A DNA stretch of 64,000 nt, from positions 496,001 through 560,000 of the forward strand of contig NC_012586.1 in the NCBI RefSeq assembly GCF_000018545.1, in the 5' to 3' direction. Shown here one piece after another: positions 1 through 9,006 of this stretch. The position numbers and the translations under genes are program-made. The first letter of the stretch is position 1; each line of letters opens with the position of its first letter. This DNA comes from Sinorhizobium fredii NGR234 (GTDB lineage Bacteria; Pseudomonadota; Alphaproteobacteria; Rhizobiales; Rhizobiaceae). The notes under the pieces were generated by a model. It was given only the letters and a program-made list of their open reading frames with translations. It searched no databases and had not been told where the DNA came from.

Positions 1-933
1 GGCACGGTTGCTGCCCGGGTGCAGAGCGATCTCGGCTTTCGAGTCCCCGGCAAGATCGTCGAACGGCTTGTCGGCCTTGGCGAAGAAGTCAAAGCCGGGC
101 AGCCGCTGATGCGGGTTGACGACACCGATCTGCGTCTCGCTCTGTCGGCAAAGCGCAATGCTGTTGCTGCGGCCAAGGCAACATTCATCCAGGTGCAGGC
201 CGACGAGCGACGCTATGCTGCCCTGGTCAAGAACAGCCTGGCAGCGTCTCCGCAGAGATACGAACAGTCGAAGGCAGTGCTCGATACCGCGACTGCCCAG
301 CTCGCCGCGGCCGAAGCAGAAGCGAAAGTTGCAGAGAACGAGGCGGCTTATGCGGTTCTCGTCGCGGACGCGGACGGCACGATCGTTGAAACGCTCGGCG
401 AGCCGGGGCAGGTAGTCTCGGCGGGCCAGCCGGTCATTCGGCTGGCGAAATCAGGGCCCCGCGAAGCGCTCGTTTGGCTGCCCGAAAATCTCAGACCCGA
501 GATTGGCGCCGTGGCGCAGGCCACCATCTATGGCCGGAGCACGGCAGAAAACGCGGCACTCAGGCAGATCTCCGATGCCGCCGATCCTCAAACTCGGACC
601 TATGAAACGCGCTGGGTATTGCAGGGTTCTGCGGCGTCCGCGCCCTTGGGGGCAACGGTCACGATAAGCCTGCAGAACGAAGCGGCCAAATCACATGCCG
701 AAGTCCCCGTTGGCGCGCTTCTCGATGACGGCGCCCGCACCGGTGTCTGGGTTTTGGATGAGCAGGGTTCCAGCGTTCATTTCCGGGAAGTGAAGGTCGA
801 ACGGATCGGCGAGGAGAAGGCCATAGTCTCGAACCTGACGGCCGGGGAAGCGATCGTTGCCCTTGGAGCGCATTTGCTTCGGGACGGAGCAAGCGTGCGC
901 ACCGGCGTGGAAAAAGCAGAGGCGGCCAACTGA
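1..933 (+). CDS. RND efflux periplasmic adaptor (HlyD/AcrA type), 5' end outside window
   Basis: The reading frame is open from base 1 (it reads GTVAARVQSDLGFRV before the first internal methionine), so the start and signal peptide lie upstream of the window. The visible ~310 residues show the usual adaptor order: a biotinyl-lipoyl half (VPGKIVERLVGLGEEVKAGQPL), an alanine-rich coiled-coil hairpin around residues 35-110, the second lipoyl half (ADADGTIVETLGEPGQVVSAGQPV), then beta-barrel and membrane-proximal domains. By family it bridges the inner-membrane RND pump and an outer-membrane channel. Its TGA overlaps the ATG of the permease gene by one base, so the two are co-translated. No outer-membrane factor gene is visible here. 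The substrate cannot be read from sequence. Confidence 0.93.
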   Translation, partial: GTVAARVQSDLGFRVPGKIVERLVGLGEEVKAGQPLMRVDDTDLRLALSAKRNAVAAAKATFIQVQADERRYAALVKNSLAASPQRYEQSKAVLDTATAQLAAAEAEAKVAENEAAYAVLVADADGTIVETLGEPGQVVSAGQPVIRLAKSGPREALVWLPENLRPEIGAVAQATIYGRSTAENAALRQISDAADPQTRTYETRWVLQGSAASAPLGATVTISLQNEAAKSHAEVPVGALLDDGARTGVWVLDEQGSSVHFREVKVERIGEEKAIVSNLTAGEAIVALGAHLLRDGASVRTGVEKAEAAN

Positions 934-3900
934 TGAGCTTCAACCTCTCCGCGCTTGCTGTCCGCGAGCGAGCTGTCACCCTGTTCTTCATCGTCCTGCT
1001 GGCCGCCGCCGGCGCCTATGCCTTTGTCAAGCTGGGCCGAGCAGAAGACCCGTCATTCACCATCAAGACGCTGACCGTCACAACCGTTTGGCCGGGCGCG
1101 ACCGCGCGCGAGATGCAGGATCTTGTCGCCGAGCCGCTCGAAAAGCGCCTTCAGGAACTGACCTGGTATGATCGCGTGGAAACGACCACGCGGCCGGGCT
1201 ACGCCTTCCTGACAGTGACGCTCAAGGACAATACTCCCGCGTCGGCAGTCGAGGGGGAATTCTACCAGGCGCGCAAAAAACTCGGCGATGAAGCTCGAAA
1301 TCTTCCTCCCGGTGTCATCGGTCCTTTCGTCAATGACGAATACTCCGATGTCAGCTTCGCCCTTTATGCCTTGAAAGCAAAGGGCATGGCGATGCGTGAC
1401 CTTGTTCGTCAGGTCGAGACGATACGCCAGGACATGCTTCACGTCCCGGGCGTTAAAAAGATCAACATTCTCGGCGAGCAGCCGGAACAGATTTTCGTCG
1501 AGTTTTCCTATTCCAAGCTGGCAACCCTCGGGATCTCGGCGCAAGATATCGCTGCTGCCCTGCAACGGCGCAATACCGTCACACCGGCCGGATCGATCGA
1601 TACGCAGGGGCCGCAAGTCTTCATTCGGTTCGATGGTGCCTATGACAGCATCGAGTCGATTGCCGAGACGCCGATCGTCGCGGCCGGACGCGTCCTGAAG
1701 CTGTCTGACTTCGCCGAGGTGCGCCGTGGATATCAGGACCCGGCTACCTATATCATTCGCCATGACGGCGAGCCCGCCATCATGCTTGGGGTGGTGATGC
1801 AGCAGGGCTGGAACGGGCTGGAACTCGGCAAGGCGCTGGAAGAACGATCCTCCAAAATTGCGGATAGTCTGCCGCTTGGCATCACGCTCGCAAAGGTGAG
1901 CGACCAGGCGGTGAACATTCAGGAAGCCGTCGGCGAATTCATGCTGAAGTTCGCCATGGCACTCGGCGTCGTCCTGTTCGTTAGCCTCGTTAGCCTTGGC
2001 TGGCGCGTCGGGATCGTCGTGGCGCTTGCCGTTCCGCTGACGCTTGGCGTCGTTTTCCTCATCATGCTGGAGACCGGGCGATTTTTCGACCGCATCACAC
2101 TCGGTGCGCTGATCCTGGCGCTCGGTCTGCTCGTGGACGACGCGATCATCGCCATCGAGGTCATGGTGGTGAAGATGGAAGAAGGCATGGACCGTATCAA
2201 GGCGGCCGCCTATGCCTGGAGCCATACGGCCGCCCCGATGCTTTCGGGTACGCTTGTAACCATCATCGGGTTGATGCCGGTTGGCTTTGCCCGGTCTACC
2301 GCCGGCGAATATGCCGGCAACATCTTCTGGATCGTCGGTTTCGCGCTGATCGTCTCGTGGATCGTAGCTGTGATCTTCACGCCGTATCTCGGCGTCAAGA
2401 TGCTGCCGGCGATCAAGCCGGTGGAAGGCGGTCATCACGCCATCTACAACACCCCGAACTACCGGCGCCTTCGTGGGCTTATCGAGTTCGCAGTCCGTCA
2501 CAAGTTTCTGACCTGCGGCCTCGTCGGCGTTATCATGGCTGTCTCCGTCGTCGGCATGGGGTCCGTAAAGCAGCAGTTCTTCCCGACGTCGGACCGCCCC
2601 GAGGTTCTGGTGGAAGTGCGCATGCCGGAAGGAACCAGCATCGAGACGACCACTGCAACGGTCGAGAAACTCGAAGGCTGGCTCAAAGAGCAACCCGAAA
2701 CGAAGATTGCCACCAGCTACGTCGGCCAGGGTGCGCCGCGCTTCTTCTTTGCCATGGCACCCGAATTGCCAGACCCGGCATTCGCCAAGATCGTCGTGCT
2801 GACACCCGATGCGCATGGACGCGAAGCCTTGAAGCATCGCCTGCGGGAGGCAATTGCGGGCGGGCTTGCTCCGGAAGCCTATGTGCGGGTAACACAGCTC
2901 GTATTCGGCCCTTATACGCCGTTCCCAGTCGAATTTCGCATCATGGGACCTGACCCGGATGAATTGTACAAAATCTCCGAACAAGCCCTCGCAATCATGA
3001 AGACTGTGCCCGACGTTCGCCAAGCAAACCGCGACTGGGGCAATCGCACACCTGTACTGCGCTTTATTCCCGATCAGGACCGGCTCAACCTTATCGGCCT
3101 TTCTCCTTCGGAAGCCGCCCAACAGATGCAGTTGTTGCTGAGTGGGGTGCCAATCACGCAGGTTCGCGAAAACATTCGTAACGTTCCGGTAGTCGCGCGC
3201 AGCGCCGGTGAAAACAGGCTCGATCCTTCGAGGCTGGCGGACTTCTCGCTGATGAGCAGGAATGGCCGTCCGGTTCCGCTCGATCAGATTGGCCACTCCG
3301 AGATCCGCTTCGAAGAGCCGATCATGAAGCGCCGCGACCGCACTCCGGTCATCACCATCCGCTCGGACATCAACGAGGCAACGCAGCCGCCGGAAGTTTC
3401 GCAGCAAGTCATGCTGGCACTTCAGCCGCTGATCTCCTCTTTGCCTGTTGGCTATCGCATCGAAATGGGTGGCAACATTGAAGAGTCACTGAAAGCGAAC
3501 GTGGCACTTGTTCAGATTTTCCCTGCCATGATTGCCGCCATGCTTATCGTCATCATCCTTCAGGTTCGGAGCCTGTCGACGATGACCATGGTGATGCTGA
3601 CGGGGCCGCTCGGGCTCGCAGGTGTGGTTCCGGTCTTGCTCATCTTCAACCAACCCTTCGGTTTCAACGCCATCCTCGGCTTGATTGGATTGGCCGGCAT
3701 CCTCATGCGCAACACCTTGATCCTGACGGAACAGATCAAGGAAAATCAGGCGGCGGGTCTGGATGACTACCATGCGGTCATCGAAGCCACCGTGCAAAGG
3801 ACGAGGCCGGTCATCCTGACCGCCCTTGCTGCCGTCCTCGCCTTTATTCCGCTGACGCACTCGGTCTTCTGGGGATCGATGGCCTATACGCTGATCGGTG

Positions 3901-4046
3901 GCACGGCCGTCGGAACAGTGATGATCCTGCTGTTCCTGCCGGCGCTTTACGCGACCTGGTTCCGCATCAAGCCGCCTAAGAGGGAGTCGCATCCGCAGTC
4001 AGAGGAGGGGGCTCCCAACCTAAAACTGGCGATGGCGGCGGAGTGA
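933..4046 (+). CDS. RND family efflux permease, inner membrane
   Basis: 1037 residues, full length for an RND pump. The N-terminus (MSFNLSALAVRERAVTLFF) is the first membrane helix; it is followed by a large periplasmic loop, a helix bundle near residues 330-490 with the proton-relay pair in GLLVDDAIIAIEVM (about residues 396-409), a second periplasmic loop, and a C-terminal bundle with NAILGLIGLAGILMRNTLIL. This resembles the AcrB/MexF-like proton-driven multidrug pumps found beside single adaptors in alphaproteobacteria. It is translationally coupled to the adaptor (TGATG) and its stop is overlapped by the GTG start of the TetR gene. The large antisense frame over this gene is a shadow. Substrate unknown. 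Confidence 0.96.
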   Translation: MSFNLSALAVRERAVTLFFIVLLAAAGAYAFVKLGRAEDPSFTIKTLTVTTVWPGATAREMQDLVAEPLEKRLQELTWYDRVETTTRPGYAFLTVTLKDNTPASAVEGEFYQARKKLGDEARNLPPGVIGPFVNDEYSDVSFALYALKAKGMAMRDLVRQVETIRQDMLHVPGVKKINILGEQPEQIFVEFSYSKLATLGISAQDIAAALQRRNTVTPAGSIDTQGPQVFIRFDGAYDSIESIAETPIVAAGRVLKLSDFAEVRRGYQDPATYIIRHDGEPAIMLGVVMQQGWNGLELGKALEERSSKIADSLPLGITLAKVSDQAVNIQEAVGEFMLKFAMALGVVLFVSLVSLGWRVGIVVALAVPLTLGVVFLIMLETGRFFDRITLGALILALGLLVDDAIIAIEVMVVKMEEGMDRIKAAAYAWSHTAAPMLSGTLVTIIGLMPVGFARSTAGEYAGNIFWIVGFALIVSWIVAVIFTPYLGVKMLPAIKPVEGGHHAIYNTPNYRRLRGLIEFAVRHKFLTCGLVGVIMAVSVVGMGSVKQQFFPTSDRPEVLVEVRMPEGTSIETTTATVEKLEGWLKEQPETKIATSYVGQGAPRFFFAMAPELPDPAFAKIVVLTPDAHGREALKHRLREAIAGGLAPEAYVRVTQLVFGPYTPFPVEFRIMGPDPDELYKISEQALAIMKTVPDVRQANRDWGNRTPVLRFIPDQDRLNLIGLSPSEAAQQMQLLLSGVPITQVRENIRNVPVVARSAGENRLDPSRLADFSLMSRNGRPVPLDQIGHSEIRFEEPIMKRRDRTPVITIRSDINEATQPPEVSQQVMLALQPLISSLPVGYRIEMGGNIEESLKANVALVQIFPAMIAAMLIVIILQVRSLSTMTMVMLTGPLGLAGVVPVLLIFNQPFGFNAILGLIGLAGILMRNTLILTEQIKENQAAGLDDYHAVIEATVQRTRPVILTALAAVLAFIPLTHSVFWGSMAYTLIGGTAVGTVMILLFLPALYATWFRIKPPKRESHPQSEEGAPNLKLAMAAE

Positions 4047-4795
4047 CCCCCATGTCCAGTCTATGCACTCGCCTGGCCGACCCTGGCATGCAGGAAAAAG
4101 ACAGCGGCTCAACATCGATGGTCCGGGACGCCGATTGGGCATCCCGTGGACATAAACCGGACGCTCAAGCGCTCGGGGTGTATTCCGCAGATTCGGATGG
4201 TGCGGTTTTGGCGCAGTGGCGCAAGCGTATCCTGGATGTCGCGGAAGAGCAGATTCGCCGTGTCGGTCATCGCAAGACAACAGTTGCTGACATAGCGTTC
4301 GATCTGGGTATAAGTCGAGCGAATGTGTACCGCTTCTTTCCCACGAGAGCGGCAATTAATCAGGGTGTCTGCGCTCGGATCGCCAACAGGATTCTCGACG
4401 TCGCGCGGGAAATCTCGCAAGGGGCCGTTCCGGCAACCATCAGGCTTGCTGAGATGTTTGCCGCTCTTCATCGACATATTCAGTTGCAACTGGCGGAAGA
4501 ACGGCACGCTCACGAGCTTTTCGTCGCCGCCACAGACGGCAAGTGGGAGGTCGCGAAGTGGTACTTCGATGAAATGACGAGGATATTTGAAGCGACCATT
4601 CGTAAGGGCTTGGAAGCTGGGGAGCTCAAGGGCGATGATGCAGGCAACGCTGCTCGCTGCGTTATGGTGGCGCTAATTCCGTTCGTTCACCCGCGCCTCA
4701 TGGAGGAGCGGATTTCGAAGGACGGCGATTTGAAATCTGAACTCGAAGCCCAGACCCACTTCGTACTGCGGGCTTTAGCGAAGGTGCCGGGATGA
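4043..4795 (+). CDS. TetR/AcrR family transcriptional regulator
   Basis: 250 residues if translation starts at GTG 4043, which overlaps the permease stop (GTGA); ATG 4052, 4088 or 4118 would shorten an unusually long, poorly conserved N-terminus. The TetR DNA-binding domain starts near residue 58 (RKRILDVAEEQIRRVGHRKTTVADIAFDLGIS, then the recognition part SRANVYRFFP); the rest is an all-helical ligand-binding domain. Overlap with the pump genes suggests it is the local repressor of this efflux operon, although such regulators are more often divergent and upstream. Exact start uncertain. Confidence 0.9.
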   Translation: MTPMSSLCTRLADPGMQEKDSGSTSMVRDADWASRGHKPDAQALGVYSADSDGAVLAQWRKRILDVAEEQIRRVGHRKTTVADIAFDLGISRANVYRFFPTRAAINQGVCARIANRILDVAREISQGAVPATIRLAEMFAALHRHIQLQLAEERHAHELFVAATDGKWEVAKWYFDEMTRIFEATIRKGLEAGELKGDDAGNAARCVMVALIPFVHPRLMEERISKDGDLKSELEAQTHFVLRALAKVPG

Positions 4796-4816
4796 CCGGG
4801 TGCTTCAGTTCCCGGT
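4795..4816. terminator. Hairpin between convergent genes
   Basis: ACCGGG (4795-4800) and CCCGGT (4811-4816) form a 6-bp stem with a 10-nt loop right after the TetR stop, in the convergent gap with the thioesterase gene. There is no clear T-run, so a terminator role is only suggested by position. Confidence 0.3.
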
Positions 4817-4898
4817 GACTGATGGTCAACCCCTGAAATTTGTCGTTTCGGTTCAATCAGCGTCAGTTGTCGCTCCTACAGATCGGGCTGACGGAGGC

Positions 4899-5384
4899 CT
4901 AGCCGCCTTTCGGCATGATCATGCAAGTCGAAGTGCCGTGCGCGTGAACTCTACCCTGCAACGTCTCTATTCTTCCCTCCAGGATTATGATGGTCCGGCT
5001 ACGCGAAAGGACATGGCCTACAATTCGCAATTCTCCGCTATCGGCGAGGATCGGACGAACGAACTTCACTGACGTTTCCAGGGTGGGACATAGTTCACCG
5101 GGCTTGAGCGTCGTATGCGCAGCGAGCGCCATAGACGTGTCCAGCATAGTCATGCTCCAGCCGCCGTGCACGGTGTTCAACGTGTTGACGAAACGTGGTT
5201 CGGGAGAAGCCCTCAGTTCAACGGCGCCCTCGTTCGGTGGCAGGAGGAGGAACGGCAGCAACTCTGCCATCGGTGGGCGTGGCCGGCTTCCTTTTGCAAG
5301 GCTTTGTACGAACTCAAGGCCAGTGAGTTTTGCCAAATTCGACGATGGGTTGGTGGATGTCAGGGGTTCGCTTCGGTGTGTCAT
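4899..5384 (-). CDS. PaaI-type hotdog-fold thioesterase
   Basis: I chose ATG 5384 (MTHRSEPLTSTNP), preceded by AGAGG about 11 nt upstream, giving 161 residues, normal for PaaI/YbgC-like hotdog proteins; the open frame extends to 5459 without similarity. The core FVNTLNTVHGGWSMTMLDTSMALA has the HGG turn and the downstream Asp on the long helix that mark the family. Such enzymes hydrolyse acyl-CoA thioesters in the cytosol. It diverges from the SDR gene at 5652, an arrangement that suggests a shared regulated promoter region. Substrate not predictable. Confidence 0.85.
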   Translation of the reverse strand: MTHRSEPLTSTNPSSNLAKLTGLEFVQSLAKGSRPRPPMAELLPFLLLPPNEGAVELRASPEPRFVNTLNTVHGGWSMTMLDTSMALAAHTTLKPGELCPTLETSVKFVRPILADSGELRIVGHVLSRSRTIIILEGRIETLQGRVHAHGTSTCMIMPKGG

Positions 5385-5509
5385 TGCTGGGTCAGCCTCT
5401 TTGGTTCCATGTGGGACGTTCCGCAACTGACGCGGGGCCGATTGCCTGCTCACCATCAAACTCGTGCTTCTCTTCGGATGCGCCGTTCACCGAGATTTTT
5501 TGACTGATG

Positions 5510-5640
5510 CCACTTGATTTTTTATATTATGAATGACATCTAAGAGCACCATAGATTGCAATCAACATCTATCAAAATTATGCTACCGCCGCGCTCCTGC
5601 CTGATGAGCCACCGGTCAGAACCGAAAACAAATTGGATAG
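5510..5640. promoter_or_regulatory. Divergent promoter region with small palindrome
   Basis: The AT-rich gap between the thioesterase and the SDR gene (TTTTTTATATTATG near 5517-5531) contains the perfect 10-bp palindrome GATTGCAATC at 5554-5563. It could be an operator for a regulator of this pair, for instance the adjacent TetR, but no second copy or promoter hexamers are convincing. Confidence 0.3.
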
Positions 5641-5651
5641 AGGAGGCCACT

Positions 5652-6473
5652 GTGCCCGAACAGAAAGTTGTAGTGATCACGGGGGCGTCCTCAGGGATTG
5701 GCGAGGCAACCGCCGGTCTTCTTGCGCAGAACGGATACCGTGTATTCGGCGGGGCGCGCGATCCCAAGCGGGCCAAATCGATTTCCGGCGTAAGATTCGG
5801 GACCCTGGATGTGACTGATGACGCATCCGTTGCGAGCTTTGTCGATTGGGTTCTGTCCGAGGCCGGAAGGATCGACATCCTGATCAATAATGCCGGTGTT
5901 TCTCTGGCGGGCCCGGTCGAACACACTTCGATTGCGGAAGCAACGAGGGTCTTTGATGTCAACGTCTTCGGCCCGCTTCGCATGATCCGCGCCGTCCTGC
6001 CGTCAATGCGAAGCGAACGCAGCGGGCTCATAATTAATATCAGCTCAGTTCTGGGCTTCCTGCCGGCGCCGTTCATGGGAATCTACGCCAGCACCAAACA
6101 CGCTCTCGAGGGTATGTCCGAATCTCTCGACCACGAGATCCGCGACTTCAACGTGCGCGTTATCCTGATGGAACCGACGTTCACGAACACCAATCTCGAC
6201 GTGAATGCCGCGAATACGGAGGCGCCCTTGGGCGTTTATGCCAGCCAGGCCGAAGCGACGATGAAGACTATTCTGGCTCAGATCAAATCTGCGCCAGCTC
6301 CGATTTTGGTTGCAGAAAAAATCCTGGTCGCCCTCAAGAGCCCATACAAAATGCGTCAGCCTGTCGGGGGGCAAGCGACTCTTCTAAGCCGCCTGCGCAG
6401 ATTCATGCCAGCAAAGGCGGTCGATGGGAGTCTGCGAAAGACGTTCGGATTTGGTAAGGCGCCATCCTCATAG
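5652..6473 (+). CDS. SDR family oxidoreductase
   Basis: GTG 5652 is chosen because AGAGGAGG sits 6-8 nt upstream; the frame continues upstream without family similarity. The 273-residue protein has a classical short-chain dehydrogenase layout: TGASSGIG cofactor loop near residue 11, NNAG near residue 80, catalytic Ser in the INISSVLGF stretch and the Tyr-x3-Lys pair in YASTK. It is an NAD(P)-dependent cytosolic oxidoreductase. The C-terminal region (SPYKMRQPVGGQATLLSRLRR) matches SDRs related to ketoreductases and sterol-type SDRs. The substrate is unknown; the divergent thioesterase hints at acyl or lipid substrates. Confidence 0.9.
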   Translation: MPEQKVVVITGASSGIGEATAGLLAQNGYRVFGGARDPKRAKSISGVRFGTLDVTDDASVASFVDWVLSEAGRIDILINNAGVSLAGPVEHTSIAEATRVFDVNVFGPLRMIRAVLPSMRSERSGLIINISSVLGFLPAPFMGIYASTKHALEGMSESLDHEIRDFNVRVILMEPTFTNTNLDVNAANTEAPLGVYASQAEATMKTILAQIKSAPAPILVAEKILVALKSPYKMRQPVGGQATLLSRLRRFMPAKAVDGSLRKTFGFGKAPSS

Positions 6474-7056
6474 GCCCGGTTAAATTGTCCGGAGCTTAAG
6501 GGCATGCTCGCGTCCAGGTCCCTCAGGCTTCGCAAACAACTGGGCAGGTCGCTCGTCTGGCGCTTGCAAGGCCGGATGTCATCGCCTTCGGCAGCGCTCG
6601 TTCGATCGCTGCCGTTTGCTCCGTCTCAGCCACCTCGGTCACACACCTTGCTACCGCCCTTCGACAGTTTTCGGGATTTCAAGTTATTCTAACAGCGCCT
6701 AAGGAGAACTGCGAACTCCTAGACCCGCTGGTGTGTTTGATGGGCTTCGGTCGACCGCGGCCTCTGCGGCGACCACCCTGGGCTCGTCGACGCGAGCAAC
6801 GGTCAGCGACCGCTCTGGGGTCAGCACCGGAAATTGCGGGCGCTATAGGCGAATGACAGCGTCGGGTCGAGAATTAGCCTTCATCAGCGTCGTGGGTGGG
6901 TGCAGGCGGAAGTCCAGCGTGAAGGCGCGGAGTAGCTGCTTTGCGGACTTGAGCCGGCGCTCACGCGCAGGGCCCGCTCTTGAAGCCAGTGGCCAACGGG
7001 CTCTACGCCAATTCCAGAATGACCGGAACTGCAGAGTAACCGCTGACCAAACCCTG
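6474..7056. other. Non-coding stretch, no gene supported
   Basis: 583 bases after the SDR stop contain only short frames with skewed, arginine- and serine-rich translations and no Shine-Dalgarno support. No transposon ends, tRNA or clear hairpin-terminator was found. It may be decayed coding sequence. Confidence 0.5.
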
Positions 7057-7230
7057 CTACCCCTCGCCAGCGGAGCAATCTCGCGGCGGATCTGATTTGG
7101 CAGCTGACGAAGGCCGGGGCGGCCTGCTCCTGCGGGGGGGGGCAGACGCGGTCGCCTGCGCGAGCGCCCCGGGTGCCTGGATTGACAGCATCAATATGCT
7201 GCCAATTGCAATCATCGCTGTCCTGATCAT
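7057..7230 (-). CDS. Small putative secreted protein
   Basis: A 57-residue frame from ATG 7230, preceded by GGGAG about 8 nt upstream. The N-terminus MIRTAMIAIGSILMLSIQAP plus GALAQA is a convincing Sec signal peptide with an ALA-Q cleavage site; the mature part is short, proline- and arginine-rich (PPRRSRPPRPS) and has one cysteine. It lies just downstream of the DUF1254 gene on the same strand and could be the last gene of that unit. No family recognised; it might equally be a truncated gene. Confidence 0.42.
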   Translation of the reverse strand: MIRTAMIAIGSILMLSIQAPGALAQATASAPPRRSRPPRPSSAAKSDPPRDCSAGEG

Positions 7231-7308
7231 CTGTTTACTCCCTAGCGCCGGTTCGCTCTCGACCTCCCGGAGCAAACCGGCCACGCCTCTAGTTCCAGCG
7301 GCGACCCC

Positions 7309-8919
7309 TTACTTCACCAATTCGATCTCGCTCGGCCGCCATTCCTTCGTGAAGAAGCTCTCGAGAGGGCTGTAGAGCCGTAGGAGGGCAAACCAGCCTT
7401 TGCCGGGGACCGTTTGGATCCAGTTGCCACGCGCGACCCCCTTTGGTTGTTCGGGACCGAAATAGATTGTCGTGGTCCCGTCGGCAGCCGCCTCGACCGC
7501 CGGGGAGGGGTAGCTCTGGCTGCCAGCACGAGGATAGCGCTGCGGCGTTTGGAGCATCGACCGCGTCTGGTTGTCGTACAGGGTGAATGACCAGAACGCG
7601 GCGGCGGGAATATTTGGCGGCAGCGTCACCTTGTAGGTCTTGCCGCCGTCAAAGTAATTCTTGTCCGCGTCCACGAAGCTCATCAGATACTGAGATCCCA
7701 CTTTCGGGACGCGCATGATCATGCCCGGCGAATCGAGCGTGTAGGCGTAGTAGAAGGCCGTCTTCGAATTCAGCGTTCGGGCGCCCGTCGCCGGCAGCGG
7801 CTTGAAGAGCCCCTCGCTGGTGATCATCGGCGGCGGCGTCTCGAAGTTCGCGCCACCCTCCCACAACATGTTCGACCAGCCCGATCCCGGATAATAGGCC
7901 CAGCCCGGCACCTCGTTGGCCCGCCAGTTGAGGGCGCGTCCGACGGCGTTTCCCATCGCGGCGGCTTCGGTCAGAATCTTGCGCATCCGCTCATCAGGTT
8001 CGAACGGCTTGCCTTTGGCGATGCCGATCGCGGCGAGTTGTCCCGCGAGCTCCACATTATAGGACTCCGCTGGTTCCTGCTGAACGTTCGCGTTGATCAT
8101 CTCGAAGAAATCAAAGTCGCTCGGGGGGATCGTGTTGAACGATTTGCCGCTCGCCTCGACGAACTTCGTCTCCGGAACGGGCGGATTGGCTGCGAGCTTG
8201 ACGGTTCCTTCGAGCGCGGTGGCGACGCTGGTGCCAAAGCCCCCGGCGGTGTATGGATAGATCTTCAGGGTTTTCCTGACCAGTTCAGCGGTGGCCTTCG
8301 GGTCATTGTCGACGAGATAGCCGCGGCAGGCATAAAGCACCCGCATCGTCCTCGACCGAGCCACGAAATATCCGCCCTCCGGCAGCGGGCCGTCATAGCC
8401 CGGTGGGACGAGAAGATACTTTCCCCCTTCGCCGCGGTCGGGGCCGGGGTAGCCGATGTCGATGATCCAGCCGAACCACATGTCGTTGATCGTGCCGACG
8501 CCCTTGGGCGGCTGTTCGACGACCATGGGACCATTCGTAAGATCGACCACGCCCATGTAGTAAACGGTATCGGCATTCGGGGTGAGAAACAGCGAATTCG
8601 AATCCATCAGCTCCGAAAAAATCGCGATCGAGTTGTCCTTCGCACCGATGCTGCGGAATCCTTCCCGAAGGGCATAGGCCGATGCGCCGCCGTAGCTGTT
8701 GAGGTAGGCGTCCAGCGCTCGGGTGAAGTCCAGCGTGTCGTAAGCCTTTTCGACGGTTTCCTTGCTCGGGGCACCGTCTTTGAACCCTAGCGCTCCGAGA
8801 CGCGTCTCGACCTTGTCGGGTGTCGAAAGCGATTTGAGGGTCTCGTGTGAGACTTGCGCCGGCGCTGCTGCGGTTTGCGCCAGAAGGAACAGGAAACCGG
8901 CGGTGACTGCGTATCTCAT
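7309..8919 (-). CDS. DUF1254/DUF1214 domain exported protein
   Basis: ATG 8919 is preceded by AGGAGA 8 nt upstream, so the seven codons before it are not used; product 536 residues. A signal peptide (MRYAVTAGFLFLLAQTAAAPAQ) is followed by the DUF1254 region (NSLFLTPNADTVYYMGVVDL; GTINDMWFGWIIDIG) and a C-terminal DUF1214 region (FWSFTLYDNQTRSML, GNWIQTVPGKGWFALLRLYSP). These periplasmic proteins are widespread and biochemically uncharacterised. It follows the DUF3604 gene on the same strand with an 87-bp gap. Confidence 0.92.
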   Translation of the reverse strand: MRYAVTAGFLFLLAQTAAAPAQVSHETLKSLSTPDKVETRLGALGFKDGAPSKETVEKAYDTLDFTRALDAYLNSYGGASAYALREGFRSIGAKDNSIAIFSELMDSNSLFLTPNADTVYYMGVVDLTNGPMVVEQPPKGVGTINDMWFGWIIDIGYPGPDRGEGGKYLLVPPGYDGPLPEGGYFVARSRTMRVLYACRGYLVDNDPKATAELVRKTLKIYPYTAGGFGTSVATALEGTVKLAANPPVPETKFVEASGKSFNTIPPSDFDFFEMINANVQQEPAESYNVELAGQLAAIGIAKGKPFEPDERMRKILTEAAAMGNAVGRALNWRANEVPGWAYYPGSGWSNMLWEGGANFETPPPMITSEGLFKPLPATGARTLNSKTAFYYAYTLDSPGMIMRVPKVGSQYLMSFVDADKNYFDGGKTYKVTLPPNIPAAAFWSFTLYDNQTRSMLQTPQRYPRAGSQSYPSPAVEAAADGTTTIYFGPEQPKGVARGNWIQTVPGKGWFALLRLYSPLESFFTKEWRPSEIELVK

Positions 8920-9006
8920 TGTTGCAATCTCCTGGATCAAAACTCTGCTTATGTCGCGGTTCGAGACGAACTCCGGGAATATAATCGTGCACGCGCATTC
9001 TCGGCC

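Noticed and set aside
1053..3407. 784-codon open frame on the minus strand
   Set aside because: It is a shadow of the RND permease: composition is unnatural (His/Arg/Asp-rich), without a ribosome site, and the plus strand has all family motifs.
6504..6692. 62-codon frame after the SDR gene
   Set aside because: No Shine-Dalgarno, no similarity, Ser/Arg/Leu-biased translation.
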